Positions 27,861-36,095 of a DNA stretch of 64,000 bases are shown here, one piece after another. Position 1 is the stretch's first letter, and each line of letters opens with the position of its first letter. Source of the DNA: Asticcacaulis solisilvae. Lineage in GTDB: Bacteria > Pseudomonadota > Alphaproteobacteria > Caulobacterales > Caulobacteraceae. A program made the position numbers and the translations under genes. Location of the stretch: assembly GCF_017875235.1 (NCBI RefSeq), contig NZ_JAGGMI010000009.1, forward strand, positions 62,001 to 126,000, read 5' to 3'. The notes under the pieces are model-generated. The model saw only the letters and a program-made list of their open reading frames with translations. It was not told where the DNA came from and did not search any database.

Positions 27861-28584
27861 AGGCCTACTGTTCGCCTTCGCGCTTGCCGCCATGCCGGTT
27901 TCGGCGCTTGCCGCCGATTCCGAAGAGGAAAAGTTGGCCCACGAACATGGTGGCCAGACGTTCCACGCGGTTAGGCTGGAGACCGATCTGGGCAAATCGC
28001 GCGGTGGCCACGATGTGGCGGGTTGGGATATTGACGGCTGGGTCGGCACCGACACCAACAAGCTTTGGCTGAAAAGCGAAGGCCACATCGAGGAGGGAGA
28101 TGTTGAGGAAGCAGAGTTGTGGGCGCTTTATAGCCGGAACATATCGACCTATTGGGATGCTCAGATCGGGCTTCGGCAAGATTTCTTGCCAGACGACGAC
28201 GGGCACACCTACCTGGCCGCCGGCTTTACGGGTCTCGCGCCCTACTTCTTCGAAACCGAAGCCCACCTGTTCCTCCGCGACGACGGCGCCCTGAGCGCTC
28301 GCTTGCGCCAGGAAAACGAGTGGCTTCTCACCAACCGGCTGATCGTTCAGCCATACGCCGAGGCAAACCTCAGTGCGAAGAAAGACCCTGCGCTTGGCCT
28401 AGGAACCGGGCTGACGACGGCTCAAGTCGGCATTCAAGCCCGCTATGAATTTAGCCGCAAGTTCGCGCCCTATGTCGACCTGTCCTACCAGCAGTCGTTT
28501 GGTGAGACAGCAGATTACGCCCGCGCGCGCGGCGAACACACTCAATCCACAACCTTAAAAGCCGGCATTCGCCTGCTGTTCTGA
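27847..28584 (+). CDS. copB: Outer-membrane copper-resistance protein CopB
   Basis: A 245-residue CopB/PcoB-family protein. It has a signal peptide (residues 1-21), a short Met-poor linker and then the conserved barrel: WDIDGWVGTDTNKLWLK, EAELWALYSRNISTYWDAQIG and the end ARGEHTQSTTLKAGIRLLF. It lacks the long Met/His-rich N-terminal repeat seen in many CopB proteins, which may have moved to the C-terminus of CopA upstream. The start overlaps the end of copA by 14 bases; copC follows. Confidence 0.93.
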   Translation: MITTKGLLFAFALAAMPVSALAADSEEEKLAHEHGGQTFHAVRLETDLGKSRGGHDVAGWDIDGWVGTDTNKLWLKSEGHIEEGDVEEAELWALYSRNISTYWDAQIGLRQDFLPDDDGHTYLAAGFTGLAPYFFETEAHLFLRDDGALSARLRQENEWLLTNRLIVQPYAEANLSAKKDPALGLGTGLTTAQVGIQARYEFSRKFAPYVDLSYQQSFGETADYARARGEHTQSTTLKAGIRLLF

Positions 28585-28602
28585 GCCTGAAAGGAAAAAT
28601 CA

Positions 28603-28965
28603 ATGAATTTCATCAAGTGCTTTGCCCTCTCGGTTGCGCTTCTCGCCGGCACCCTCGCGGCCACCCCGGTCCTGGCGCACGCCAAGATGCAAATGGCCAT
28701 GCCGGCCGCAAATTCCGTCGGCGCCTCGCCGAAGTCCATCATGGTTCACTTCAACGAAAAGGTAGCGGCGAAGCTCTCCGGTTTTGAAGTGACCGGACCG
28801 GACGGCAAGACTCTCGCCTTAAATCCGCAGGTCGACAAGAGCGGCCTGATGCTTATCGCGAAAGTCGATAAGCCGCTGGCGCCCGGTGTCTACAAGGTGA
28901 AATGGCACGCAGTGGCGGCAGACGGACATCGGATGACCGGCGACTACAGCTTCACGGTCAAATAG
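28603..28965 (+). CDS. copC: Periplasmic copper-binding protein CopC
   Basis: A 120-residue CopC: signal peptide (about residues 1-25, LAHA), His at the mature N-terminus (HAKMQMAMPA, the Cu ligand region) and the beta-sandwich with VHFNEKV, DKPLAPGVYKVKWHAVAADGH and GDYSFTVK. The early His and the later VAADGH His are candidate Cu(II) ligands. It hands copper to CopD, which is encoded 10 bases later. AAAGGAAA stands in front of the ATG. Confidence 0.94.
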   Translation: MNFIKCFALSVALLAGTLAATPVLAHAKMQMAMPAANSVGASPKSIMVHFNEKVAAKLSGFEVTGPDGKTLALNPQVDKSGLMLIAKVDKPLAPGVYKVKWHAVAADGHRMTGDYSFTVK

Positions 28966-28975
28966 GACAAGGGCG

Positions 28976-29899
28976 ATGATCGACGCAGGGCTTGCGCGGT
29001 TCATACAATACGCGGGCGCCTCCATCATGTTTGGTGCGCCGCTGTTTTACCTGACAGCCCTGCCGAGATCGGGCGCGATAGCGGCCAGCGATATGCGCTG
29101 GTCGCGGCTGCTGCCGATCGGTTCGTCGGCCCTCTTACTGTTCGGCGCAGTACTTTCGCTAATACTTCAGTCAGCAATGATGAATGGAATAGCCCTTGCT
29201 CAGCTCGACTGGCCGGCGATTGAGGTCGTTCTCACCGCAACCCATTGGGGCCTGGCCATCATCATCAGAGCCACATTGGCCGCGGCAGCTTTGGGGCTCG
29301 CCCTACTAATGCGACCTTCGCGAGCGCTTTGGTTTGCGTCCATTGCCTTGGGCCTGTTGATCTTGGCGAGCTTTGCGTGGACAGGTCACGGCGCGGCCTC
29401 CCAAGGTCCGTGGGCCTGGGTCCACCTCCTGAGCGACATCGTGCACGCGGTTGCCGCGGGTGTCTGGATCGGTGCCCTTGTCTGTTTCCTAATGCTTCTC
29501 TTCAGGCCGTCCGACTCCGACGAAGCGAACGTCGCCCTTTATTCAGCCTTGCATGGGTTCTCAAGGACAGGCTCCATGGTTGTCTCAGCCCTTGTCATTA
29601 CCGGCGTCGTCAACACGGTATTCATCGTTGGCCCATCACAAATTACAGGGTTGGTTACATCGAGCTATGGTTGGGTTCTGGGGATAAAGACTCTGGCGTT
29701 TGCCGGCATGGTCGCTCTGGCGGGCGTAAACCGTTTCAGGCTCACTCCGGGTCTGAAGGCTTCGTTCGGCACCACCCAGACAGCTCCCGCGCTTGCTCAT
29801 CTGAAGTCCAGTCTTTTGTTCGAAACAGTACTTGGTTTCTGCGTGCTCGTTCTTGTCGGTTTTCTAGGCTTACTTGAGCCACCGGCCGGCGCATTGTAA
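28976..29899 (+). CDS. copD: Inner-membrane copper protein CopD
   Basis: A 307-residue CopD-family protein with eight predicted helices. The conserved His-containing segments are visible: WTGHGAAS and HLLSDIVHAVAAGVWIGALV (about residues 138-165), where His residues bind copper, and later GVNRFRLTPGL. CopD works with CopC to move copper into the cytoplasm or to assemble cuproproteins. It ends the copABCD cluster; a 200-base gap follows. Confidence 0.93.
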   Translation: MIDAGLARFIQYAGASIMFGAPLFYLTALPRSGAIAASDMRWSRLLPIGSSALLLFGAVLSLILQSAMMNGIALAQLDWPAIEVVLTATHWGLAIIIRATLAAAALGLALLMRPSRALWFASIALGLLILASFAWTGHGAASQGPWAWVHLLSDIVHAVAAGVWIGALVCFLMLLFRPSDSDEANVALYSALHGFSRTGSMVVSALVITGVVNTVFIVGPSQITGLVTSSYGWVLGIKTLAFAGMVALAGVNRFRLTPGLKASFGTTQTAPALAHLKSSLLFETVLGFCVLVLVGFLGLLEPPAGAL

Positions 29900-30102
29900 A
29901 GCTTGTTACGCGTACAAACATTTCCAATACTCTTTTCCCGACCTACAACCGGACGGTGGATATTTACGTCCTGTTTTCAATACACTAGTTTTACTCATTT
30001 TTTGCAATTTAAACTAAGCTTCTAATTCAATCCTTTCCTCACACTGTGCCAGAATTCCGACCACTTGAACCCGACCTTTGTGTCAAACAGTGAGCCAACC
30101 CC

Positions 30103-30663
30103 ATGCAACGATTCCTCTTCTCTGCTGCAATTGCGATCACTCTCGCCTGTTCTTTTCCGGCCGTCGCCCATGAGCCCGGTAAGATGGAAGCAGTAAAAAC
30201 CTCTCCGCACGCCGAGCACGCGCCCTACGACGTTCAATTTCTGGACTCTATGGCGCAGCACCACAAAGAAGGGATCCACATGTTCCAGATGAGCCTTCCC
30301 AAGATCAGCTCTCCGGAATTGAAGGCAATCCTTGAAAAGGCCATACAGGAACAGAAAACGGAGACGCCGAAACTTCAGGCACTGCGCGACTCCGTAGACA
30401 AGAAGGCGCCGAAGGCCATTAATCGCTCGTTGCCCGGCATGGAACCCATGGACATGACCATGATGGCATCGTGGAAGGGAACTGGACATGATGTCCATGT
30501 GATCGACATGACGATCAAGCACCATCAGGGTGCCATCGACCTGTCTCGCGACGCATTGAGCAAAGCGCAAAACGCTTCGGTCAAAAGCCAGGCGCAAATG
30601 ATCATCGACAAACAGACCAAGGAGATAGCGGAACTGCAGCAACTGCGCTCTAGCCTCACCTGA
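30103..30663 (+). CDS. DUF305-family periplasmic protein
   Basis: A 186-residue protein with a signal peptide (residues 1-22) and two DUF305-type repeats: FLDSMAQHHKEGIHMFQM and HDVHVIDMTIKHHQGAIDL. The repeated HH motifs in helices give a Met/His-rich surface; relatives occur in copper and silver resistance loci and have been proposed to bind copper in the periplasm. The 200-base gap upstream gives it its own promoter, while a four-helix Cys-rich protein gene follows on the same strand. Confidence 0.88.
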   Translation: MQRFLFSAAIAITLACSFPAVAHEPGKMEAVKTSPHAEHAPYDVQFLDSMAQHHKEGIHMFQMSLPKISSPELKAILEKAIQEQKTETPKLQALRDSVDKKAPKAINRSLPGMEPMDMTMMASWKGTGHDVHVIDMTIKHHQGAIDLSRDALSKAQNASVKSQAQMIIDKQTKEIAELQQLRSSLT

Positions 30664-30709
30664 TTGATCTTGGGGGGCATCCAAACCGACCCGACCAAAG
30701 GAGGTCCCA

Positions 30710-31066
30710 ATGCACCACTATGATCCCAAGATGAAGGACTGCATCCAGCTATGCTGGGAGTGCCGAACCGAGTGCCAGGAGACATTGACACAACACTGCC
30801 TGGAGATGGGTGGCAAACACGTTGCCCAAGCCCATGTCATCCTAATGATGGATTGCATCCAAGCATGCCAGACCGCCGCAGACTTCATGACCCGAGGTTC
30901 GAGCCTTCATGCAGCCGAGTGTGCCGCTTGCGCAGAAGTTTGCGAGGCGTGCGCCCGGTCATGCGAACAGGTAGGCGGCGATATGATGATGAAATGCGCT
31001 GAACTTTGCCGTCGCTGTGCCCAGAGTTGTCGGGAGATGAGCCGATCCATGGAACCAGCCGAGTGA
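30710..31066 (+). CDS. Four-helix-bundle copper-storage protein (DUF326/Csp-like)
   Basis: A 118-residue cytosolic protein without a signal peptide. Cysteines come in a CxxC rhythm along four predicted helices: CIQLCWECRTEC, CLEMG, CIQAC, CAACAEVCEACARSC and CAELCRRCAQSC, in all 17 cysteines. This is the pattern of Csp copper-storage proteins, which bind many Cu(I) ions inside the bundle. The ATG has a perfect AAAGGAGG site. It closes the copper block and would buffer cytosolic copper, matching Csp3-type proteins. Confidence 0.92.
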   Translation: MHHYDPKMKDCIQLCWECRTECQETLTQHCLEMGGKHVAQAHVILMMDCIQACQTAADFMTRGSSLHAAECAACAEVCEACARSCEQVGGDMMMKCAELCRRCAQSCREMSRSMEPAE

Positions 31067-31644
31067 CGCCAGTCGCGAACTGCCCGCCGGCGGCAATTCC
31101 GGTGGGCAATTCGCCTAAGCGTTAACTCTAACCGATGAGCACTGCTCGGCCCCGCTGTTAGTTCGGCCAACCGAGTGGGAAATATGCCTTAAAGCGCAAA
31201 AGAGTGCCGGTTAGCAGACCCCTGCCGGCATCGTTATCGAAGCCAAATTACTATCAGATGTATTCGCGTGAAATAGTCGCGGCATAGCTCAAGCCTTCTC
31301 GCTGCCGTGAAGGCTGAATGCCTGGTAACTTTCCATCCTACGGGCAGTCGAACCGAACCCGTACCATTAACGCAGGATCACCAGACCCGGATACTCAGCA
31401 ATTTCAGTGCCTTAAGAAACAATAGCGAAAAATATTCCAATAACTTCAATTGCTTGCTTGTCGTCACATTTTGCGACAGTTCGCCGAGAACCCCGCTTTG
31501 CAGACTGTTGCCCGAAATGAGTATTGCGGCGCCGACTTCGATATCAGAGCGGCTGATTTTGGCGGTGTGATGCATCTGGTAGATGGGCTGCCGAGTGGAG
31601 AGATAGGGCCCCCTCTTCTCAATTTTATTAACGCTCGTTAGCTA
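31067..31644. other. Gene-poor stretch
   Basis: 578 bases with only short frames that show no convincing start site or family. After the inverted repeat at its left end the composition turns more AT-rich. It separates the copper block from the MucR gene and may hold decayed sequence; I see no promoter I can name. Confidence 0.5.
31075..31114. terminator. Long inverted repeat after the copper block
   Basis: Arms of 16 bases match at 14 positions around an 8-base spacer, right after the Csp-like gene. There is no T tract, so it may be a factor-dependent end or an mRNA-protecting hairpin. Confidence 0.4.
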
Positions 31645-32079
31645 TCAGGCCTTGGCTTTCGCTCTTCCCGGCTTTGCCGCACTTCGGCCACCGCTGCCTA
31701 AACCCATCTTTTTGGCAAGGTTTGACCGCGCTGCTGCATAAGATGGAGCGACCATCGGATAGTCCTTGGGGAGGTTCCATTTGGCACGATATTCTTCGGG
31801 CGATATATTATATTTAGTGCGAAGATGTCGCTTCAACGATTTGAATTTTAAGCCGTCTTCAAGGCAGACAATGTAGTCGTTGCTAATAGATTTCTTGATC
31901 GCAACGGCAGGTTCTCTTTTCGCTTCTGCCGGCGCTAGGACGGTCGAAGTAAGCCCTGTCAAGGATTTGTGGACACACGAAATCAATGCGGGTAGCTCTG
32001 CCGCCGGCAACGAGTTTTTGCCGACATACGCGGTGACGATGTCGACGACAATCGAAGTAATGTCTTGTTCCTGATCCAT
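31645..32079 (-). CDS. MucR-family transcriptional regulator
   Basis: A 144-residue Ros/MucR zinc-finger regulator. The finger core is visible as IVCLEDGLKFKSLKRHLRTKYN, which keeps the C...H...H arrangement of alphaproteobacterial MucR, followed by SPEEYRAKWNLPKDYPMVAPSY. MucR proteins bind AT-rich DNA and silence exopolysaccharide, motility and acquired genes. I chose the ATG at 32079 with AGGG about 7 bases upstream; longer starts at 32109 or 32160 are in frame. The Ala/Lys-rich end is usual for the family. Confidence 0.9.
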   Translation of the reverse strand: MDQEQDITSIVVDIVTAYVGKNSLPAAELPALISCVHKSLTGLTSTVLAPAEAKREPAVAIKKSISNDYIVCLEDGLKFKSLKRHLRTKYNISPEEYRAKWNLPKDYPMVAPSYAAARSNLAKKMGLGSGGRSAAKPGRAKAKA

Positions 32080-32255
32080 GTTTCTGCCCTGCAAGATTTG
32101 AGTTTCCATATCCTGATCCGGGCGAAATTCAAAATCGATTGGATAGGAGGAATACGGCACTAACTGAACATTCGTCGACGTCCGCTTTTGTGCGACAGCG
32201 CGGGTAGCCGCGCGGCAGCTTTATCCCAAATGCGGAAGACGTGAAGACTGTCAGA

Positions 32256-32912
32256 TCAGCAGGCCAGACTGTCCAGCAACGCCTTGGCCTTTTTGACAAT
32301 CGCCGGAATGTCTTCGCTGGTTTGAGTTTCAGTCAGCGCGACGGACGCAGACGCGCTCGCCGAGGCTTCAGCGGATGGCAGCAGCGAAGGGCCAACGAGC
32401 CGCCCGGTATTCACCTCGACTAGCATGCCCTTATACGGGAACTGGACGTAGCACCGGACGGGCTCACAGCTGTACAGGGCGTTGTCGGCCTTTAGGTAGT
32501 ACATCTTGCGCGGGCCAAGATGGGTATCCGGTGAGATGTGCAGCCCGGCGATGGTGTATTTTTGCCGAAAGCCGGCCAGGTCTTCGATGACTGCATCACC
32601 CGCATAGGCTTGGGTGATGCCTTCAAAGTCCTTTGAAGCGGCTTCACTGAGCGGCAGCAGATAATATCTGTAAGCGTTGTCCTGATCGCCTCTAGCCATG
32701 CCCTGGCCGTCCTTTCCGGGCGCGAGGAACAGCAGGGCACCCTTCTTGTCGGCATTGAGCACGCGGCCGCTAACCTTGAGCTTGTCAAGCGAAACGCATG
32801 ACGAGCCTATATTCAACGTGCTGGCAGGCGGGGGCTTGTCGCAGCCGGACAGCCCCAAGAGCGCGGCCACGCAAAATCCGATGGACAAGAGGTGTTTCGT
32901 ATCTAACGTCAT
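32256..32912 (-). CDS. Putative lipoprotein of unknown function
   Basis: A 218-residue protein with a signal peptide and lipobox LGLSGC (residues about 19-24), so it is likely anchored in a membrane. The mature part has two short Cys-containing segments (SSCVSLDKLKVSG, and YSCEPVRCYVQFP), and a low-complexity ASASASAS stretch near residue 185 before the C-terminal helix ending in LAC. I do not recognise a family. It stands alone on the minus strand. Confidence 0.7.
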   Translation of the reverse strand: MTLDTKHLLSIGFCVAALLGLSGCDKPPPASTLNIGSSCVSLDKLKVSGRVLNADKKGALLFLAPGKDGQGMARGDQDNAYRYYLLPLSEAASKDFEGITQAYAGDAVIEDLAGFRQKYTIAGLHISPDTHLGPRKMYYLKADNALYSCEPVRCYVQFPYKGMLVEVNTGRLVGPSLLPSAEASASASASVALTETQTSEDIPAIVKKAKALLDSLAC

Positions 32913-33135
32913 GATGCGTGTCCGATGGAGAGCTTAAGCGGCGATAGCACGTCATAGCAGGATTGTGTCGCGAATACTCCGTTGGTGCTAGGTGGCCGGG
33001 CCGGTTTGCGCCAAAACTGGAATCAGAATGGCGACTGTCGCAGTACTGCCATTTCATCCGAGAAGCGGAAGCCCAAGTCGCATTCCTCAGAAGGTGTCGG
33101 GTCCGCTTGTTACTTATACATCGCTGTCGGAGAAC

Positions 33136-33507
33136 TTACGAAAATCGATCATAAAAAACAGCACCATCCCACTCATCGTCAAATGATCGCACGTATTTTC
33201 TAAGTACATGCCTGACGCGTTCGCTGGGCTCGGTTTGCAACCAAGAAACAATAAACCGGCGCACTTCCTCCCACCGTAACACATGCATGCAGTATTGAAT
33301 GAGATCTGGCGGGCCTTTGTCTGGATTTTTTGCTATCTCAAGGAAGGCAGCCGCAAAAGCTGCTCTAGATTCTGGGTGTTCCAGGACAAATTCAAGAACT
33401 GAGTCAAATGCAGGCTCAACTGGCTGATCAAACGCCTCAGAATCTATACGTTCTGCCTCTTTCGCTAATTCATAAAAGCGCTGAATGACGAAGCTTTCAA
33501 TGGTCAT
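33136..33507 (-). CDS. Hypothetical all-helical protein
   Basis: A 123-residue acidic, mostly helical protein beginning MTIESFVIQRF and containing VLEFVLEHPESRAAFAAAF and YCMHVLRWEEVRRFIVSWL. It has no signal peptide or membrane helix. The ATG at 33507 is preceded by GGAGAG at about 10 bases. The residue pattern looks coding, but I do not recognise a family; immunity or adaptor roles are possible without evidence. Confidence 0.6.
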   Translation of the reverse strand: MTIESFVIQRFYELAKEAERIDSEAFDQPVEPAFDSVLEFVLEHPESRAAFAAAFLEIAKNPDKGPPDLIQYCMHVLRWEEVRRFIVSWLQTEPSERVRHVLRKYVRSFDDEWDGAVFYDRFS

Positions 33508-33745
33508 CGGAGCATCTCTCCACGTACTTACCACTAACATTAAGCCCAAGTGATTGAGGAGATACTACGTCGTTCGTTAGACGAAACGCGCCATTTGCGG
33601 AAATGGAACTTCCAAGGTACCGGTTTGCGATTTTCGCTCCGAAGAGGACATGGTAACGGATTTCGTGCTTGATCCCAAATGCCGACTTCGTTGTCACAGT
33701 TCCCGCGATCTGGTAGCCGTTGTAAAAACATAGAGGGAGGCAACT

Positions 33746-34606
33746 GTGCATAACCTGGTGACGGCAACTGTGCTGTCGGTATCGGCCATAGCATTGCCCC
33801 TGGCTGCACAGGCACAGGACGGCTGCAAGCTCGACAAAAGCGAGCATGTTTTTAGCCAGGCGCCCAACGGCCCATTGAAAACGCACGTTTTTTCGCCTCC
33901 CGGCACCAAAGGAAAGCCGCGACCGGCCATTGTCATCTTCCATGGCGGCGGCTGGGTCATGGGTGATCCGTCGTGGTCCTTCTGGCTGACCGATCGCTTT
34001 GCCTGCAAGGGCATGGTGACGATCGTCGCACAGTACCGCCTGTCGGATCAGAAGACTGCCTCTCCGGCCGAAGCCATTGATGATGCCAGGGCTGCCATTG
34101 ACTGGACGCGGGCCCACGCTAAGGAATTCAATATCGATCCGACCCGGGTTGCGGCGCTTGGCTGGTCGGCAGGCGCGCATCTGGCCGCGTCGGCAGCGGT
34201 CTTCGCGACCGACAAGACACAAAGCCCGGACCTGCTGGCCTTGGTGTCGCCGGCCGTCTCCGTTGTCGAAGACAATCATTTCCGTGCGCTTTTTCCGCCG
34301 GGGACGAAGATCGAGGATTTTTCGCCGGCCGAACACGTCCGGCCTGGCTTGCCACCGACGGTCATGGTGACGGGGCGGACAGACACGGTGACGCCACTGG
34401 CTGGAGTTACAAAATTCCAGGAGCGTATGCTGGCGGCTGGCAATGTATCCGTCCTGCATGTCTATGACGATGTCGGACACCTGTTCACACCTGCGGGTCA
34501 CCCCGATGACGGTTTTCCAAAGCCTGATCAGGCGGTACAGGCAGAGGCTTATGAGGCGATTGACCGATTCCTGATCGAACAGGGCTATCTGCCGGCGAAA
34601 CGGTGA
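33746..34606 (+). CDS. Exported alpha/beta-hydrolase (esterase)
   Basis: A 286-residue secreted esterase of the alpha/beta-hydrolase fold. A signal peptide (1-23, QAQD) precedes the oxyanion HGGGW (about residue 71), the nucleophile elbow GWSAG (about 137) and a charge-relay region with GRTDTVTP and HVYDDVGHLF, where Asp and His of the triad probably lie. The GTG start has GGGAGG 7 bases upstream. Such enzymes often remove acetyl or feruloyl groups from plant polymers, which fits the mannan locus that follows. A decayed copy of its 3' end lies downstream. Confidence 0.88.
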   Translation: MHNLVTATVLSVSAIALPLAAQAQDGCKLDKSEHVFSQAPNGPLKTHVFSPPGTKGKPRPAIVIFHGGGWVMGDPSWSFWLTDRFACKGMVTIVAQYRLSDQKTASPAEAIDDARAAIDWTRAHAKEFNIDPTRVAALGWSAGAHLAASAAVFATDKTQSPDLLALVSPAVSVVEDNHFRALFPPGTKIEDFSPAEHVRPGLPPTVMVTGRTDTVTPLAGVTKFQERMLAAGNVSVLHVYDDVGHLFTPAGHPDDGFPKPDQAVQAEAYEAIDRFLIEQGYLPAKR

Positions 34607-35022
34607 GACAGCGTCAATTGCGGAAAGGAACCTGGACAGAAGTCAACGCGCTGTCACCGCGCGACGCTATCTTCCAAGAGATGCCCACTACCCGGCGCGA
34701 CCATGTTCGACGAGAGGATGCGGGCGGCTGAAATTGTGTCTGCATGCAGCTCAACGACGCCGTCGGCATCTGTTTTCACCCGCTGGCCAACCCTACGATA
34801 GCTTTCCCAAGCCTAATCCCACAGTGCAAGACGCAGCCTACGTAGCAATCGACCCACTTCTTTTGAACACGGCTTTTTGCCGCGCCAGCTCGAGAATTGA
34901 GGAACGCGCGCTTCGCTAAGGCGTTGTGCCAATCTTGAGACTTATGCGCGCGAGATCGCCAGACAATGTGATTAATTCGGTAAGGGCGCCGGCACTCCGC
35001 AGCACTTGGTTGCCGCAGGCTC
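34607..35022. other. Spacer between esterase and GH26 gene
   Basis: 416 bases that hold the esterase fragment (34705-34900) and otherwise no gene I can support. The GH26 gene ends against it from the other strand, so transcription is convergent here. Confidence 0.6.
34705..34900 (+). pseudogene. Decayed 3' fragment of an esterase paralogue
   Basis: This segment aligns with the last 60 codons of the esterase gene just upstream: TTCGACGAGAGGATGCGGGC against the FQERMLAA region, then HLFSPAGQPYDSFPKPNPTV against HLFTPAGHPDDGFPKPDQAV, followed by AYVAIDPLL. A frameshift separates the two parts and no start is present. It is the remains of a tandem copy or of a recombination event. Confidence 0.75.
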
Positions 35023-36039
35023 TCACTGTCTCTTGTATTCCCTCAGATCGGGCAACTCGTCGAGGGTGATATAACGATCTGAGTTATACACCGCTTTTAC
35101 GTGCTTAGCGGTATTGAACTTGTCGGAGGTAATCCATTGTGAGTGCCACGTCAGAAACCAGAGCCATTGCGCGCCGGACGGGCCAAGTTGATCGGGGTCT
35201 GGGATTGGACCGTTTTCATGCAAGGCGATTGGCAATGTTTGGCCGCTGACTGCAACAACGCGGTCGAACATGTCCTTTTGTGGGCCTGTATGATCAACGT
35301 AGTTGTCCGCCGCAGCGATATCAACATACTGCATCCCGGGAAAGTAATCTGAGCTGGGGTCCTTGGTATAACCCAATACCCAGATCAAGTTGTTCAAACC
35401 ACGCTCATGGGTGAAGTAATCGTACATCAGGATCCAGAGGCGCCTAAACGTTTCGCCTCCATGCATGCCCCACCAAAACCAGTCGCCCGTAAACTCATGG
35501 AAAGGTCGCCACAAGACGGGCACATCGGCGTCTCGAATCTCGGTCAGCAAATCCGCGATGGTAGCCATGTCCCGCATCATGGCCCTATTTTCAGGCGAAC
35601 CTGAGACAAGTGCTGCAACCACGTCAAATCGGGTCTTGGAACTCTCATAGCCAGGGCCTTTGAGCGGATTTCCCCAGTGCCAACAAATTGATGGGATGCC
35701 GCCGCGCTTGTACCACGCAATAGCGCGTGCATTCACGTTTGTATTGTCCTGAGGGTGAATATAGTCCAACCCAAGGATTGCCGGCAGCTTTCCCGACACT
35801 CGCTCGATGTAGTCGAGTTCGTGTTGGGGACCGCTCACCCACATCGACTCCTGCTGACCGGTGAGAGTTTTTTGGCCCCATATGTCCCAGAGATAGTCAT
35901 AGAGCGCTTGGGAGCGGCCTGAAGCATTTGGGTTGCTGAGCGGCCGACTACGGGTTTCGGCCATCGCTTCGCGGCCAATGCTTGCTGTAGCCGCGACGCA
36001 CACCAAACCCGCCATCACCTGTCGCTTGGTAATCGCCAT
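35023..36039 (-). CDS. GH26 beta-mannanase
   Basis: A 338-residue secreted glycoside hydrolase of family 26, which cuts beta-1,4-mannan. After a signal peptide (residues 1-25) come LTGQQESMW, ICWHWGNP, the acid/base segment WRPFHEFTGDWFWWG (about 176-190) and the nucleophile segment ALHENG (about 270-276). The ATG at 36039 has GGAGG just upstream; the longer frame to 36129 overlaps the transporter gene. It is the last gene of the leftward phosphorylase-epimerase-transporter-GH26 operon and may act in the periplasm or outside. Confidence 0.93.
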   Translation of the reverse strand: MAITKRQVMAGLVCVAATASIGREAMAETRSRPLSNPNASGRSQALYDYLWDIWGQKTLTGQQESMWVSGPQHELDYIERVSGKLPAILGLDYIHPQDNTNVNARAIAWYKRGGIPSICWHWGNPLKGPGYESSKTRFDVVAALVSGSPENRAMMRDMATIADLLTEIRDADVPVLWRPFHEFTGDWFWWGMHGGETFRRLWILMYDYFTHERGLNNLIWVLGYTKDPSSDYFPGMQYVDIAAADNYVDHTGPQKDMFDRVVAVSGQTLPIALHENGPIPDPDQLGPSGAQWLWFLTWHSQWITSDKFNTAKHVKAVYNSDRYITLDELPDLREYKRQ

Positions 36040-36095
36040 AAACGCCTCCTCTAACTTTACTGATGAGTAGCCTCGCCCTACCGAGAAAATTTGGC

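Noticed and set aside
31378-31575. 65-codon leftward frame in the gene-poor stretch
   Set aside because: Some protein-like sequence, but no ribosome site and no recognisable family; could be a remnant.
33497-34501. 334-codon frame opposite the esterase
   Set aside because: The esterase strand has HGGGW and GWSAG; the opposite frame is Arg/Gln-rich.
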